From positions 205,260-253,533 of the forward strand of contig NZ_LMDF01000008.1 of assembly GCF_001425745.1 (NCBI RefSeq): a stretch of DNA of 48,274 nt, read 5' to 3'. The translations under genes were made by a program, and so were the position numbers. Origin of the DNA: Caulobacter sp. Root343. Lineage in GTDB: Bacteria; Pseudomonadota; Alphaproteobacteria; Caulobacterales; Caulobacteraceae. Positions 31,387 to 38,152 of the stretch are shown here, piece after piece; the first letter of the stretch is position 1; each line of letters begins with the position of its first letter. The notes beneath the pieces were generated by a model. The model saw nothing but the letters and a program-made list of their open reading frames with translations, did not search any database and was not told the DNA's origin.

Positions 31387-31527
31387 TTATCGGGGCGCGA
31401 GATAGCGCAGGCGCTTGCTGGCGACCGTCGGCTTGGCCGGCGCGCGCAGGGCGGCCCACAGGCGTTGCAGGCTCAGCACCCAGCCGAACGTCGTTTCCTT
31501 ATGGGTCTTGAGAGCTTCGTCCATCAT
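31387..31527 (-). CDS. Possible 46-aa basic small protein
   Basis: This 46-residue reading frame starts at ATG 31527 with GGAAGG seven bases upstream and ends 62 bases before the M23 peptidase gene. It is divergent from the LysR gene at 31621. The middle (FGWVLSLQRLWAALRAP) can form an amphipathic helix and the tail is basic (SKRLRYLAPR). No family is recognised. Support is the ribosome site, gene-like spacing and unusual composition compared with GC-shadow frames; it remains tentative. Confidence 0.45.
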   Translation of the reverse strand: MMDEALKTHKETTFGWVLSLQRLWAALRAPAKPTVASKRLRYLAPR

Positions 31528-31620
31528 CGTCGCCTTCCGTGGCTTGTCGATGGACTGAAAATCGTCGTTCGGCGGCCAGGTGACAAACGCGGCCTCCTTG
31601 GCTATGCATAAGGCCGCCTT

Positions 31621-32598
31621 ATGACAGACATCCTCGCCCGCCTGCCGCTCAGCGCCATTCGCGTGTTCGAGGCGGCCGCTCGCCTGAAGAGCTTCACCCG
31701 TGCGGCCGACGCGCTGGGCGTGACCCAGGCCGCCGTCAGCTGGCAGGTGAAGGCCCTGGAGCAGCGCCTGGACCAGCCGCTGTTCAACCGCCTGCCGCGC
31801 GAGGTGACCCTGACCCCGGCCGGCGAGCGCCTGTCGCGGGCCGCGACCGAGGCGATGTCGCTGCTTCGCTCGGCGGTCTCGGACCTGATCGAAGCCGAGG
31901 AAGGGGTGCTGTCGATCACCACGGTCCAGAGCCTCGGCGGCCAGTGGCTGGCCCCGCGCCTGGGCGGCTTCCAGATCGCCCACCCGCGCATCGCCGTGCG
32001 GCTGGAGGCCTCCAGCCGGGTGATCGACCTGACGCGGGAGGGCGTCGACATGGCCTTGCGCGGCGGTCATGGCCAATGGCCCGGCATGACCGCCCACTTC
32101 CTGGTCCCCGCCGTCCAGACCCCGCTGGTCTCGCCGGAATTCCTGGCTCGGATCGGCGGCCTCGCCAAGCCCGAGGACCTGCTGGAGGTGTCGCGCATCG
32201 GCATCGCCCGCGAGTGGGACGAGTGGTTCCAGGCCGCCGGCGTCACCGCCCGGCCGCAGCGCTCGGATCCGCGCCTGGCCTCGGACGCCCAGGCGCTGGA
32301 GGTGGCCAGCGCCCTGGCCAGCCACGGCGCGGCCCTGGGCTCGCCGATCTTCTTCGCCCGCGAGCTGGCCGAGGGCCGCCTGATCATGCCGTTCGACGTG
32401 GTGGCCCGCTACACCGGCGGCTACTGGCTGGCCTATCCCAGCGACCGCTCGCGGGTGCGCAAGATCGCCGCCTTCCGCGACTGGGTGCTGGCCCAGGCCG
32501 CCGCCGACCCGCTGATCGCCCGCTACGCGGCCATGGCCCCGCTGGAGGCGCCTGGCGCCTCACCGCTCACACGCTCGAATTCCCAAGGCCAAGCTTGA
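31621..32598 (+). CDS. LysR-family transcriptional regulator (GcvA-like)
   Basis: This is a 325-residue LysR regulator. The winged helix-turn-helix is at residues 9-68: LSAIRVFEAAARLKSFTRAADALGVTQAAVSWQVKALEQRLDQPL in outline, with GcvA-style TQAAVSWQVKALE. The effector domain (about 95-300) has LAPRLGGFQIAHP, VDMALRGGHGQWPG and the late GYWLAYPSDR. GcvA-like members regulate amino-acid, glycine-cleavage or beta-lactamase genes. The divergent 46-residue ORF is the obvious local candidate target, since LysR proteins usually act on a divergent neighbour; the 93-base gap between them would hold the site. The C-terminus is extended by about 20 proline/serine-rich residues. Confidence 0.93.
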   Translation: MTDILARLPLSAIRVFEAAARLKSFTRAADALGVTQAAVSWQVKALEQRLDQPLFNRLPREVTLTPAGERLSRAATEAMSLLRSAVSDLIEAEEGVLSITTVQSLGGQWLAPRLGGFQIAHPRIAVRLEASSRVIDLTREGVDMALRGGHGQWPGMTAHFLVPAVQTPLVSPEFLARIGGLAKPEDLLEVSRIGIAREWDEWFQAAGVTARPQRSDPRLASDAQALEVASALASHGAALGSPIFFARELAEGRLIMPFDVVARYTGGYWLAYPSDRSRVRKIAAFRDWVLAQAAADPLIARYAAMAPLEAPGASPLTRSNSQGQA

Positions 32599-32654
32599 GT
32601 GCGCTCGCACCCATCTTGACAAACCGGCGTTCCGGGAAGAGGTTAACTCACCCC

Positions 32655-32775
32655 CGACATTGTCGGGCTTCCTGACCGTCTCCTTTCTAGTGGACGGCCC
32701 TCTTCGGGCGGAGCCATCGGCCCCCGAAGGCTGAAAATGATGCTAGGGCGCGCCGAAACACAGGCGCGCCCTATG
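32655..32775 (+). ncRNA. Candidate small RNA
   Basis: The gap after the LysR gene has TTGACA at 32616-32621 and GTTAACTC at 32642, near the Caulobacter -10 form GCTANAWC though the spacer is long. A row of hairpins follows: CCCGACA-T-TGTCGGG (32653-32667), GACCGTC / GACGGCC (32674-32698) with loop containing TCCTTT, CTTCGGG / CCCGAAG (32702-32729), and a perfect 11-bp TAGGGCGCGCC / GGCGCGCCCTA terminator stem (32744-32773). The pyrimidine loop is complementary to AGGA-type ribosome sites. Strand is inferred; the opposite strand cannot be excluded. Confidence 0.4.
32744..32773. terminator. Terminator-type hairpin
   Basis: TAGGGCGCGCC, an 8-base loop GAAACACA, and GGCGCGCCCTA form a perfect 11-bp stem just after the stop of the minus-strand MFS gene (32781). 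On the minus strand it is followed by GCATCATTTTC, a weak U-run. It could also end the candidate small RNA on the plus strand. Confidence 0.75.
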
Positions 32776-32780
32776 TCGTT

Positions 32781-34358
32781 CTAAGACACCTTGCGGACGC
32801 GGCGTTTGCCGGGCCGGCGGTGCTTTTCCCGCTCCCGCTCGAGCGCCCGTTCCCGCGCCCGGCGCAGGCGCCGCTGGACCCGCGCGTCGCGCAGCAGGGC
32901 GGCCGGGACGTCGGTCAGCAGCTTCAGGCCGGCGATCGGCGACAGGTTGCGCACGTCGCGGCGGGCCTGGGCGATCACCTCGGTCACCATCGCCTTGCTG
33001 TCGAGCTCGCCCTCCTCCTTGACCAGGGCCAGCCGGTGCAGGGCGTAGAGGCCCAGCACGAAGGCGATCAGGAAGTAGAAGTCCCAGCTGGACACCCGCA
33101 GCGGCATCAGGGTCAGCACGTCGCCAGGGCTGGTCCAGCGCAGCAGAATCTCCAACCGCCGGGCCGCGAAGAAGTCCGCGAACATCCCGCCCAGAACCGG
33201 GGCCAAGCCCGCCGCCGCCGAGCTGATCAGGGCGTTGGCGGCGATATAGGCGGTGGCCGAGCCGCGCGGCGACAGCTTCAGGGCGATGTTGCCCGACGAC
33301 AGGGTCACCCCGGCGGTGGCCAGGCCCATCAGGGCGTGCAGCCCCACCAGATAGGCCATGACCCAGACCTTGTCCTGGATCTGCGAGGCCCCGACCATCG
33401 CCGCGATGCACAGGATGAACAGCGGCGCGGCCACGGCCAGCACCGACTTGTTGGCGAAGCGGTCCGACAGCAGGCCCCAGCTGCGCAGCGCCAGGACGTT
33501 GGTCGCCTGGCTGACCACGCCCAGGATCACCACGAAGGTGATGTCCAGGCCCAGCTGCTTGACGAAGAACACCGTGAAGAACGGCGTCGCCAGGTTCACC
33601 GCGAACTGCCAGCTGGCCAGGAACATGATCAGCCGCCGGAAATTCTGGTCCCGAAGCGGCGCGCGCAGCAGCGGCAGCAGGCGGATGGTCTCGGTGGCGG
33701 GCGGCATCTTCGGCTCGGGCGTCAGGGCCAGCTCGCGGCAACTGAACAGGCCGGCCAGGAAGCCGAACGCGTAGAGGCCGGCGAAGGCGACCGGCCGCCA
33801 CTCCGATCCTTCCGGCGCGCGGTCGAGGGCGAAGGCGGCGGCCAGGCTGGCGATCAGGGCGACGACGGTGGCGTTGATCGTCCGCTTGGCGAAGATCTGG
33901 CCAAGACGCGCCTCGGGGGCGAGATCCCGCACCCAGGCGTTCCAGGCGCAGCCGCCGAACGTCGCGATCCCGCAGTAGAAGACCTGCAGCGCGACCAGGA
34001 TCGCCAGGGTCGCCGCGCCCTGTCCCCGCGACAGGGCCAGGAGCGCCATGCCAGCGAGGGCCAAGCGGCTGACCAGGCTGGACAGGATGGCGATCCGTTT
34101 GCGCGTCCTGAGCTTCTCGACCAGCAGCACCCCCGGCGCCTGCAACAGCTGCACCCAGAAGGTCACCGCCGCCAGCAGGCCGATCGTGGTGTTCGAGGCG
34201 CCCAGGTGCAGGGCGAAGGCGGTCAGGATGACGCCGCTGGTCACCGCCGTGACCGCGTTGGAAAAGCCAGCCTCCAGGACCAGATGCCGCAGGCCGCGCT
34301 CGCGCTCGTCCTCGGTCAATTGCGGCGTCGGGGCAAAAAACATGCGCTGCACTCGCAT
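32781..34358 (-). CDS. Major facilitator superfamily transporter
   Basis: This is a 525-residue MFS permease with about twelve transmembrane helices. The first half starts with GFSNAVTAVTSGVILTAFALHLGASNTTIGLLAAV, then VEKLRTRKRIAILSSLVSRL, the loop 2-3 basic motif of MFS carriers. Helix-rich segments run to about residue 455. A cytoplasmic tail of about 70 residues follows that is charged and ends in a run of arginine/lysine (RALEREREKHRRPGKRRVRK), unusual for the family. ATG 34358 with GAGGCAG upstream is used. The substrate is unknown. It is divergent from leuC, 109 bases away, so the two share a control region. Confidence 0.88.
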   Translation of the reverse strand: MRVQRMFFAPTPQLTEDERERGLRHLVLEAGFSNAVTAVTSGVILTAFALHLGASNTTIGLLAAVTFWVQLLQAPGVLLVEKLRTRKRIAILSSLVSRLALAGMALLALSRGQGAATLAILVALQVFYCGIATFGGCAWNAWVRDLAPEARLGQIFAKRTINATVVALIASLAAAFALDRAPEGSEWRPVAFAGLYAFGFLAGLFSCRELALTPEPKMPPATETIRLLPLLRAPLRDQNFRRLIMFLASWQFAVNLATPFFTVFFVKQLGLDITFVVILGVVSQATNVLALRSWGLLSDRFANKSVLAVAAPLFILCIAAMVGASQIQDKVWVMAYLVGLHALMGLATAGVTLSSGNIALKLSPRGSATAYIAANALISSAAAGLAPVLGGMFADFFAARRLEILLRWTSPGDVLTLMPLRVSSWDFYFLIAFVLGLYALHRLALVKEEGELDSKAMVTEVIAQARRDVRNLSPIAGLKLLTDVPAALLRDARVQRRLRRARERALEREREKHRRPGKRRVRKVS

Positions 34359-34467
34359 TCTACTGCCTCGACGGGGCAGGAACGATCGCCAGACGGCGAT
34401 CGAACAAGGGATTCTCGGCGTTTCCTCGCTTTACGCGCCCGCTCCGAAGGCCTAGATGCGGGGCGCT

Positions 34468-35910
34468 ATGACCCGCACATCCAAGACGCTGTACGACAAG
34501 ATCTGGGACGCTCACCTCGTCAACGAACAGGACGGCGAAGCGATCCTCTATATCGACCTGCACCTGATCCACGAGGTGACGACCCCGCAGGCCTTCGCCG
34601 GCCTTCGCGTGGCCGGCCGCAAGGTGCGCCGGCCCGACCGCACGCTGGCCGTCGCCGACCACAACATCCCGACCGAGGGCCAGGCCCTGGGCGTCGACGC
34701 GGTGGCGGACGAAGAGGCGCGGCTTCAGCTCAAAACCCTGGCCCGCAACGTCGCGGACAACGGCATCGAATTCTTCCCGATGGGCGATATCCGCAACGGC
34801 ATCGTCCACGTGGTCGGGCCTGAGCAGGGCCGCACCCAGCCAGGCATGACCATCGTCTGCGGCGACAGCCACACCTCGACCCACGGCGCCTTCGGGGCCC
34901 TGGCCCACGGCATCGGCACGTCCGAGGTCGAGCACGTGCTGGCCACCCAGACCCTGCGCCAGAAGAAGGCCAAGAACATGCTGGTCCGCGTCGACGGCCA
35001 GCTGGGGCCCGGCGTCACCGGCAAGGACATCGCCCTGGCCGTGATCGGCGAAATCGGCACGGCCGGCGGCACCGGCTATGTCATCGAGTTCGCCGGCGAG
35101 GCCGTGCAGGCCCTGTCGATGGAGGGCCGCATGACCCTCTGCAACCTGACCATCGAGGGCGGCGCCAAGGCCGGCCTGATCGCGCCGGACGACAAGACCT
35201 TCGCCTATATCCAGGGCAAGCCCTCCGCCCCCAAGGGCGCGGCCTGGGACATGGCGCTCAGCCACTGGAAGACCTTCTTCACCGACGAGGACGCCGTCTT
35301 CGACCGCACCGTGGTCATCGACGGCTCGGCCCTGGTTCCGATGGTCACCTGGGGCACCAGCCCCGAGGACGTGATCCCGGTCACCGGCAACGTCCCGGAT
35401 CCGGAAAGCTTCGCCACGCCCGACAAGCGCGCCGCCGCCCACCGGGCCCTGGACTATATGGGCCTGACCGCTGGCCAGCCGATCTCGGCCGCCAAGATCG
35501 ACCGCGTCTTCATCGGCTCGTGCACCAACAGCCGCATCGAGGACATGCGCGCCGCCGCCGCCGTGGTCCAGGAAGCCTTCCTGCACGGCCGCCTGGTGGC
35601 CCCGCACGTCAAGGCGATGGTCGTGCCCGGCTCGGGCCTCGTGAAGGAACAGGCCGAGGAAGAGGGCCTGGACGCCATCTTCAAGGCCGCCGGCTTCGAC
35701 TGGCGCGAGCCCGGCTGCTCGATGTGCCTGGCCATGAACCCCGACAAGCTGCAGCCGCAGGAGCGCTGCGCCTCGACCAGCAACCGCAACTTCGAAGGCC
35801 GCCAGGGCCGCGCCGGCCGCACCCACCTGGTCTCGCCGGCCATGGCGGCGGCGGCGGCGATCGCCGGCCACCTCGTCGATGTGCGCACCTTCCTGGAGGA
35901 GACCGCCTGA
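34468..35910 (+). CDS. leuC: 3-isopropylmalate dehydratase large subunit
   Basis: This is the 480-residue large subunit of isopropylmalate isomerase (aconitase superfamily), second step of leucine synthesis, turning 2- into 3-isopropylmalate. The 4Fe-4S ligands are clear: FIGSCTNSRIEDM (one Cys) and EPGCSMCLAMNPD (CxxC). Other blocks are TLYDKIWDAHLV, DHNIPTEGQ, CGDSHTSTHGAFGALAHGIGTSEVEHVLATQTL in outline and SNRNFEGRQGR. The start at 34468 aligns with the family; an ATG at 34456, with GAAGG at better spacing, would add four residues and is possible. It overlaps leuD by one base (TGATG), so the heterodimer subunits are translationally coupled. Confidence 0.97.
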   Translation: MTRTSKTLYDKIWDAHLVNEQDGEAILYIDLHLIHEVTTPQAFAGLRVAGRKVRRPDRTLAVADHNIPTEGQALGVDAVADEEARLQLKTLARNVADNGIEFFPMGDIRNGIVHVVGPEQGRTQPGMTIVCGDSHTSTHGAFGALAHGIGTSEVEHVLATQTLRQKKAKNMLVRVDGQLGPGVTGKDIALAVIGEIGTAGGTGYVIEFAGEAVQALSMEGRMTLCNLTIEGGAKAGLIAPDDKTFAYIQGKPSAPKGAAWDMALSHWKTFFTDEDAVFDRTVVIDGSALVPMVTWGTSPEDVIPVTGNVPDPESFATPDKRAAAHRALDYMGLTAGQPISAAKIDRVFIGSCTNSRIEDMRAAAAVVQEAFLHGRLVAPHVKAMVVPGSGLVKEQAEEEGLDAIFKAAGFDWREPGCSMCLAMNPDKLQPQERCASTSNRNFEGRQGRAGRTHLVSPAMAAAAAIAGHLVDVRTFLEETA

Positions 35911-36518
35911 TGCGCGCCTTCACCCGCCTCGACGGCCGCGCGGCTCCGCTGGAGCTGGCCAATATCGACACCGACCAGATCATCCCCAAGCAGTTCCTCA
36001 AGACCGTGGAACGCGAGGGGCTGGCCAAGGGCCTGTTCTACGACTTCCGGTTCGACGGCGAGGGCGCCGAGATCAAGGACTTCGTGCTCAACAAGCCGGA
36101 GTTCAAGAACGCCTCGGTGCTGATCGCCGGCGACAATTTCGGCTGCGGCAGCTCGCGCGAGCACGCCCCCTGGGCCTTGATGGACTTCGGGATCATGTGC
36201 GTGATCTCGACCAGCTTCGCCGACATCTTCAACAACAACTGCTTCAACAACGGCTTGCTGCCGGTGGTGGTGAAGCCCGAAGAGCTGTCGGTCCTGATGG
36301 AAGAGGCCAAGGGCGGCAACCACATGGTCAGCGTCGATCTCGAGACCCAGACCGTGGTCTCGCCGTCGGGCCAGGTGATCCGCTTCGACATCGATCCCGT
36401 CCGCAAGGAAAAGATGCTGAAGGGCCTCGACGCCATCGGCGAGACCCTGATGCACGGTGGCGACATCGACGTCTACGAGAGCAAGCGCGCGCTCAGCCAG
36501 CCCTGGCTGGGGGCGTAG
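35910..36518 (+). CDS. leuD: 3-isopropylmalate dehydratase small subunit
   Basis: This is the 202-residue swivel-domain subunit that completes the isomerase active site. Family marks are ANIDTDQIIPKQFLKTV at the start, GDNFGCGSSREHAPWAL (about 75) and SFADIFNNNCFNNGLLPV. The length is that of the bacterial short form. The start overlaps the leuC stop. After the stop a 101-base palindromic element intervenes before the next gene, which may uncouple leuCD expression from leuB downstream. Confidence 0.97.
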   Translation: MRAFTRLDGRAAPLELANIDTDQIIPKQFLKTVEREGLAKGLFYDFRFDGEGAEIKDFVLNKPEFKNASVLIAGDNFGCGSSREHAPWALMDFGIMCVISTSFADIFNNNCFNNGLLPVVVKPEELSVLMEEAKGGNHMVSVDLETQTVVSPSGQVIRFDIDPVRKEKMLKGLDAIGETLMHGGDIDVYESKRALSQPWLGA

Positions 36519-36529
36519 CGCTATAAACC

Positions 36530-36630
36530 TGTCATCCCGGTCAAGCGCGAAGCGCGTAGAACCGGGACCGCCGGAAGCGCCGGCGCTTGCCGCGGTCCCG
36601 GCTCTCCGCTGCGCTACGGCCGGGATGACA
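36530..36630. repeat. TGTCATCCCGG palindromic element, copy 3
   Basis: This is a 101-base copy with intact 11-base inverted ends and the inner CCGGGACCGC / GCGGTCCCGG stem. It has the same orientation as the copy at 3049 and is the most regular of the three. Unlike the others it lies between tandem genes (leuD and a YgiN-like gene), starting 12 bases after the leuD stop. Confidence 0.9.
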
Positions 36631-36654
36631 ATGAAATTGGGGCGTTGAGCTAGC

Positions 36655-36957
36655 ATGACCCTGATCCTCGCCGGCACGATCCGCATCGCGCCCGAACGCC
36701 TGGCCGAGCTGCGCCCGCATCTGCGCGCCCAGGTCGAGGGCACCCGCGCCGAGCCGGGTTGCCTGGACTACGCCCTGACCGAGGACCCGCTGGATCCCGG
36801 CCTGATCCGGGTCTACGAGCATTTCGAGAGCGAGGCGGCGCTGGAGTTCCATCGCGCCACGCCGCACATGGCCGCTTGGCGCGCCGCCTGCGCCGAACTG
36901 GGCGTGCACGGCCGCGACCTGCAATCGTTCGACGTTTCCGCCTACCGCCAAATCTAA
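36655..36957 (+). CDS. YgiN-like monooxygenase (ABM domain)
   Basis: This is a 100-residue dimeric alpha/beta-barrel protein of the antibiotic biosynthesis monooxygenase superfamily (PF03992 pattern): LILAGTIRIAPERLAELRPHL, a helix RAEPGCLDYALTEDPLDPGLIRVYEHFESEAALEFHRATPH in outline, then MAAWRAACAELGVHG. The single-domain YgiN-type members oxidise quinols or small phenols without cofactor; others degrade heme. Which applies is not visible. It sits between leuD and leuB, so it is likely carried along in the leucine transcript although unrelated to the pathway. Confidence 0.88.
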   Translation: MTLILAGTIRIAPERLAELRPHLRAQVEGTRAEPGCLDYALTEDPLDPGLIRVYEHFESEAALEFHRATPHMAAWRAACAELGVHGRDLQSFDVSAYRQI

Positions 36958-36983
36958 GCACAAAGATCTAGAGAGAGCCCTTC

Positions 36984-38036
36984 ATGTCCACCCTGCTGCT
37001 CCTGCCCGGCGACGGCATCGGCCCGGAAGTCTGCGCGCAGGTGCGCCGCGTGGCGTCCGCCCTCACCCCGGACCTCCAGGTCTCGGAAGCCCCCTATGGC
37101 GGCGCCAGCTATGACGCCCACGGCATGCCGCTGCTGGACGACGTCCGCGACCAGGCCATCGCCAGCGACGCGGTGCTGATGGGTGCGGTCGGCGGCCCGC
37201 AATGGGCCAACGCCCCGCGCCACCTGCGCCCGGAAGCCGGCCTGCTGAACCTGCGCAAGGCGATGGACGTGTTCGCCAATCTGCGCCCCGCCTATTGCTT
37301 CGAGGCCCTGGCCGGCGCGTCCAGCCTGAAGACCGAGCTGGTCTCGGGCCTGGACATCATGTTCGTGCGCGAACTGGTCGGCGGCGTCTATTTCGGCCAG
37401 CCGCGCGGCATCGAGGACCTGCCGGACGGCCAGAAGAAGGGCTTCGACACCGCCGTCTACACCACCAGCGAGATCGAGCGCGTCGGCCGGGTGGCCTTCG
37501 AACTGGCGCGGGGCCGCACCAACAAGGTCCACTCGGCCGAGAAGTCGAACGTCATGGAGTCGGGCCTGCTGTGGAAGCAGGTGATCACCGAGCTGCACGC
37601 CCGCGAATACTCGGACGTCCAGCTCGAACACATCCTGGCCGACAACTGCGCCATGCAACTGGTCCGCGCGCCCAAGCAGTTCGACGTCATCGTCACCGAC
37701 AACCTGTTCGGCGACATCCTGTCCGACGCCGCGGCCATGCTGACCGGCTCGCTGGGCATGCTGCCCTCGGCCGCCCTGGGCGCGCCGGGCAAGCCGGGTC
37801 TGTACGAGCCGATCCACGGCTCGGCCCCCGACATCGCCGGCAAGGGCCTGGCCAATCCGCTGGCCGCCATCCTGTCGTTCGAGATGGCCCTGCGCTGGTC
37901 GCTGGGCCAGGTCGAGGCGGCCGACGCCCTGCTGGCGGCGGTCAAGAAGACCCTCGACCAGGGCGCCAAGACCAAGGACCTGGGCGGCGCGCTGAGCACG
38001 GTCCAGATGGGCGACGCGGTGATTTCGAATCTCTAG
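36984..38036 (+). CDS. leuB: 3-isopropylmalate dehydrogenase
   Basis: This 350-residue NAD-dependent enzyme oxidises and decarboxylates 3-isopropylmalate to 2-oxoisocaproate, the third leucine step. Motifs are LLLPGDGIGPEVC at the start, LLNLRKAMDVFANLRP, the substrate arginine segment VRELVGGVYFGQPRG, NKVHSAEKSNVMESG (catalytic Lys region), DNLFGDILSDAAAMLTGSLGMLPSA (metal Asp residues) and EPIHGSAPDIAGKGLANP (NAD loop). The length is normal. It follows the YgiN-like gene by 26 bases; leuA is not in the window. Confidence 0.97.
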   Translation: MSTLLLLPGDGIGPEVCAQVRRVASALTPDLQVSEAPYGGASYDAHGMPLLDDVRDQAIASDAVLMGAVGGPQWANAPRHLRPEAGLLNLRKAMDVFANLRPAYCFEALAGASSLKTELVSGLDIMFVRELVGGVYFGQPRGIEDLPDGQKKGFDTAVYTTSEIERVGRVAFELARGRTNKVHSAEKSNVMESGLLWKQVITELHAREYSDVQLEHILADNCAMQLVRAPKQFDVIVTDNLFGDILSDAAAMLTGSLGMLPSAALGAPGKPGLYEPIHGSAPDIAGKGLANPLAAILSFEMALRWSLGQVEAADALLAAVKKTLDQGAKTKDLGGALSTVQMGDAVISNL

Positions 38037-38053
38037 TTCGGAAAACTACGTTC

Positions 38054-38130
38054 TTAACATAACGTTGATATCTGTAGTATCCGCAACAAGTCCTTAAATC
38101 TTATCCACGAATTACTCACAGCATCTCACA
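38054..38130 (+). promoter_or_regulatory. CtrA-like and DnaA-like sites before the chemoreceptor gene
   Basis: TTAA-N7-TTGA at 38054-38068 differs by one base from the CtrA full site (TTAA-N7-TTAA). TTATCCACG (38101-38109) and TTACTCACA (38112-38120) are each one mismatch from the DnaA box, and CTCACAG occurs twice with a ten-base period (38115 and 38125). The 116-base gap is unusually AT-rich. Cell-cycle control of the chemoreceptor is plausible in Caulobacter but not shown. Confidence 0.4.
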
Positions 38131-38152
38131 GGGCTGTTGGGGATTCGTGGAT

